Source of the DNA: Annona cherimola
Taxonomy: Eukaryota > Streptophyta > Magnoliopsida > Magnoliales > Annonaceae
Reading direction: 5' to 3'
Assembly: GCA_030490835.1 (NCBI GenBank)
Contig: CM059975.1
Location: 7,963,579-8,027,578, forward strand
DNA length: 64,000 nt
The translations under genes were made by a program, and so were the position numbers. Below are positions 60,710 through 64,000 of the stretch, piece by piece. Positions within the stretch are counted from its first letter, which is position 1, and every line of letters starts with the position of its first letter. The notes beneath the pieces are model-generated. The model saw nothing but the letters and a program-made list of their open reading frames with translations, searched no databases and was not told where the DNA came from.

Positions 60710-63700
60710 TAGGGTTGTTAATGTATCGGGTTGGAGCCTAATCCTAATACTAACCCATTTAAAATATCTCAACCCTAATCCGTTTATTAACCCATTTAAA
60801 AAACCTCAACCCTATAATTTACAACCCATTTAATAAACGGGTTGGTGGGTTGTTAACAAGTTGTATAACAAATAACCTAAAAGCCTAGACTCCAGTAGAT
60901 AATGATCTTGTAGGGAGAAACGAGAGGATGTTTTCGGCATAGGGGAAATGGAAATAGGGCAGTATAGGGAAAATGGAATTAGAGCAGCAGTAAGAAAAAT
61001 GAATATTAGGTGATTTGAGGAAGACTTAGAAAGGAAAAATAACCAAGGGGTTTATATATATATATAACTTTAATGAGTTAAGAAAGTTAAATGGGTTGAA
61101 CGAATTAAACGAGTTAAATAGGTTATATGGGTTAAATGGTGTAACACCCCACCCTTGAGGTGTTGTGAATGAGGTCTACTATGTCAAAGCCTGAGAATAA
61201 GATCTTCCAAGATAGAAATAGATACCAATGTGCAAAATCAAAAAAACTTTTAACTATTACATCTCAAGTTTGCTCCTTATGGAGTTATTATACAATTTTC
61301 AGTGTCTAAAATCAAAATAAGCAAGCATTATAAGATAATTTCAATAAAGTTCTAAACTTCTGTGTCTTTTCCTCTGCTAGGTTTGCCTTTTTCCCATGTT
61401 GATAAAGGCTCTAGTATAGCATTGTATCCCTGTTTTTCCACTGAAAACAAAAACTATGTGAGCTGAAAGCTCAATAAGTAAAAATGTATTTTTTTTTCTA
61501 AATTCATTTTCAATCATTTTGATTTTTTTTCAAAAACAAATAGAATATCTATATTATCTTTTATGCACAACAAACAGTAATAAAAACATCTTAATAAATG
61601 TGCACACATATGTCAATTTTAAATTATGCATTCATACTGTGGATATTGTCATCTATTTGTGCTCGCGTGCAGCCGTGCTACATATTCGTGAGCTAAATCA
61701 TCTTCTTTGGTAGTCCTGAGGTCGCTACCCAAGTACTACCATACTACTTTGCTCCTTGGCGGCAAACCCAATATGAAATTATGCATCATGCTCATGAACT
61801 TTAATTAACGCACCACTTAAATTCACTACTAAACATGATTTTGAAACAATAATGCTCATATTTGAATAAACCAACTTGAAAGAAAATTTCAATTTAAATA
61901 AATAATCACATTTCATAGCAAATAACAATATTCAAATAATATTTTCAAAGTCATGATTTGGTAAAATTTTACTTACCTCTGAGTAGACTTTAAAACTCCT
62001 TTTTTTCCAATTTTTTTGTAGTAGCCTCAAGTCTCTTTTCCTAATTTTCATCACAATATGTTCATTATTTCACTTCGATTTTCACAAATATTATTTAAAA
62101 TTCCATTTACAACTTTCCCAAATTTTCTCATAATTTTAATCGTCAAAATCCTATTTTCTTCTATTTATTCTTATATTAATTCACTTTTAAACAACTTTAT
62201 TTTTATATATAAAAATAAATTTGGACTTCTGCTTCTTTAAATATTTTCCTTTAATTTTTCTCATATTTTTATAATTTATGTGTATATATTTCCATTTCTC
62301 ACACCTTTATAAACTTTCATTCTTCATAAATTTATAATTTTAAACTCATTTAAGCTTCTAAATATTGACTTTAATTTTCTTGGTATTTTTTATAATTTTC
62401 TGTATTTTTTTCAAATTTTTCGGTATTTATTTGAGTTTTTTTTTCCACCGCCGGTGGGCCGCTGCTGGCGGGCCGGAACAGTCGGCCAGGCTAGTGGGCT
62501 AGATCCTTTGTTAGAAGTTGGGCCAAACTGGATAGTGGGCTGGCTCTGTTTACGTGGACTAAGCTCTTGGGCTTTTGTTTCTGTAGGCTTAAGCTTGGTT
62601 TATGGGCTTCTGACTCACTGGGCCTGTTCAGATGGGCTTAGCCCACCAGTCCAGAAGCTTATTCATTTATTCGTTTATTTTCAACGGTCCATATTTTCCA
62701 AATAAAATAGCTTATATCTCTCAATATACATATCTGTTTGATTTGAAATTTTAGGGGTAAACTTATAAAATTATATTTTATAATCTAGACGGTCCATTTT
62801 TCAAAATAACATCTCTATCATCAGATTTAATATAAAGGGTTTAATAAAGGGTTAATATTAAATATCACTTCAAATAGCCATATAAACTAATTTTTAACAG
62901 AATTAATTCATCACATATACTGTAAAATATCTCAAATAATGTTTGTAATGGTTCGGATTATTCTTTTTACATCTATATTTTCCTGTAATTATTTTTTTTG
63001 TGTTTTTCTCTTAAAATACATATTTACTACTCTATATTATGTGTAAAAATCGCTATGTCTAAAAATCTATAAGTCTAATCAATCTAAAATTTTGCAGGCA
63101 AGCTAATCATATAATTATCTTGTTATTGTACGGTCACAATTCTCTGATTATGCTCATAAGTGCGTTTATTTCATCATATATCATTTCATACCCTTTATTT
63201 GGTACTTCTCATTTAAATAAGTAAAATTTCCACATTAAACATTTCAATAATACTTCTGTGACTAATTAGTCATGCTAGAAACATCGTGAATAGTTTAGAT
63301 CTATGAAATAACTTGCGTATAATATAGAATGAATGAGATTTACTGTAAGATGGTTAGACGCAGCTTACAAAAAAAAACTCCTTCTTTCTCGTCGGTCTCT
63401 CTGTTCCTGCGCACCTTCTTCTTCAATTGGCCAAAAACCATCTCACATGTGCCCCTTTTATACTAATCTATATGCTAAACGGCTAGGATTAAATGCTATA
63501 AATCCCACCGTTTATTTATTTATTATTATTTTTTTAAAACTGCTCCCTTGCATGAGCCATGAATCCAATCCGTTTCTTAGAACAGAAATGGATGGCTGTT
63601 ACAAATGGGTTGCTAAACGGGTTGACAAGTTATAAAATCTCAACCCTAATCCATTTATGTAATTAAATGGTTAAACGGTTTGGCGGATCATAATACATTT

Positions 63701-63783
63701 ATTCAAAAATTTCGACCCAAACTCATTCATAAACGGGTCGGACGAACGAGTCGATGGGTTAACAATGACCATTAACACCCCTA
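60710..63783. mobile_element. Non-autonomous hAT-like element, host of a solo LTR (copy 2)
   Basis: Duplicate of 5580-8620. Here the TSD is perfect: CTTCGAGC at 60702-60709 and 63784-63791. It includes a 39-bp stretch around 60800-60840 (ACCTCAACCCTATAATTTAC) that copy 1 has lost between two CCCATTTAA repeats. Confidence 0.88.
61140..63603 (-). mobile_element. 2.46-kb solo LTR inside the hAT-like element (copy 2)
   Basis: TGTAACACCCC ... GGCTGTTACA with perfect 5-bp TSD AATGG (61135-61139 and 63604-63608). It is nearly identical to 5973-8440. The insertion predates the A/A'' duplication. Confidence 0.88.
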
Positions 63784-64000
63784 CTTCGAGCTTAAGGTTG
63801 AGTTGGGGGTAGCGTACAGGAAGTAATAAAATTTTTGAAAAAAATGTTTTCGATATAAAATTTTGAAATTAGTAGAAAATAATTTGATATGATAAAAATA
63901 ATGACAAGGGGTAAAGTGAATAAGTTAAAATAGATAAATATATTGTGTACATAATTGTGTGGAAATGATTGTACTTGTATAGAAAATTTTAAAAAAATAA

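Larger units (their letters stand above)
54844..64000. repeat. Near-identical duplicate of 1-8837 (A'')
   Basis: Aligns from the first base of the window to its end with only scattered substitutions and small indels, plus the SINE at 58185. Offset is 54843 at the left and about 55129 at the GLP gene. It contains the solo LTR, flank, GLP, hAT-like element and nested LTR in the same order and orientation. Confidence 0.95.

Overview
The window is nuclear DNA of a flowering plant, probably a eudicot. The evidence is GT-AG introns, AT-rich intergenic DNA, plant-type TATA boxes, LTR retrotransposons, TRIMs, a tRNA-derived SINE, hAT, MULE and Harbinger-like non-autonomous transposons, and a germin-like gene family. 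I cannot name the species. There is no operon, CRISPR array, rRNA gene or free-standing tRNA gene.

The only host genes I can support are germin-like proteins (GLPs, cupin superfamily, resembling subfamily 1). Five are intact two-exon genes of 219-225 residues: 4495-5285 (+), 13845-14716 (-), 21565-22509 (-), 32044-32909 (-) and 59624-60414 (+). Four more are pseudogenes: 17491-19634 (+, split by a hAT element), 30078-30216 (+, internal deletion), 49345-49578 (+, 3' fragment) and 51848-52581 (-, split by a MULE-type MITE and cut at a recombination junction). A GLP promoter without a gene lies at about 12885-13440. Predicted products are secreted, metal-binding apoplastic glycoproteins.

The copies form tail-to-tail pairs, a plus-strand GLP facing a minus-strand GLP. 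Two pair types alternate: A (1-16400), B (17245-22065), A' (27163-34588), B' (47262-52581), A'' (52582-end). The window is therefore about 2.5 copies of an A-B superunit. A and A'' are almost identical (offset about 54.8-55.1 kb, coding sequence unchanged), implying a very recent tandem duplication or an unmerged haplotype in the assembly. A' is older and often keeps the state before transposon insertion.

Most of the rest is transposable elements, many with target-site duplications (TSDs) readable in the sequence. They include a 4.6-kb solo LTR (1-2636 cut by the window edge; complete at 52885-57471), a hAT-like element with a 2.5-kb solo LTR inside it (5580-8620 and 60710-63783), an inverted relative of that LTR (47361-49210), a dead Ty3/gypsy element (34589-40738) carrying a 1.7-kb LTR (37499-39224), a relative of that LTR (45089-46854) inside the LTR of a TRIM (44978-47066), a tandem TRIM array ending in a foldback (24261-25396), a palindromic MITE cluster (9592-10970), several MITEs, and a SINE present only in A''.

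I found no previously undescribed molecular system. What is notable is the cluster's evolution: alternating inverted gene pairs, a probable gene-conversion patch in the GLP at 32044-32909, repeated pseudogenisation by transposons, and a clear relative order of insertions and duplications.
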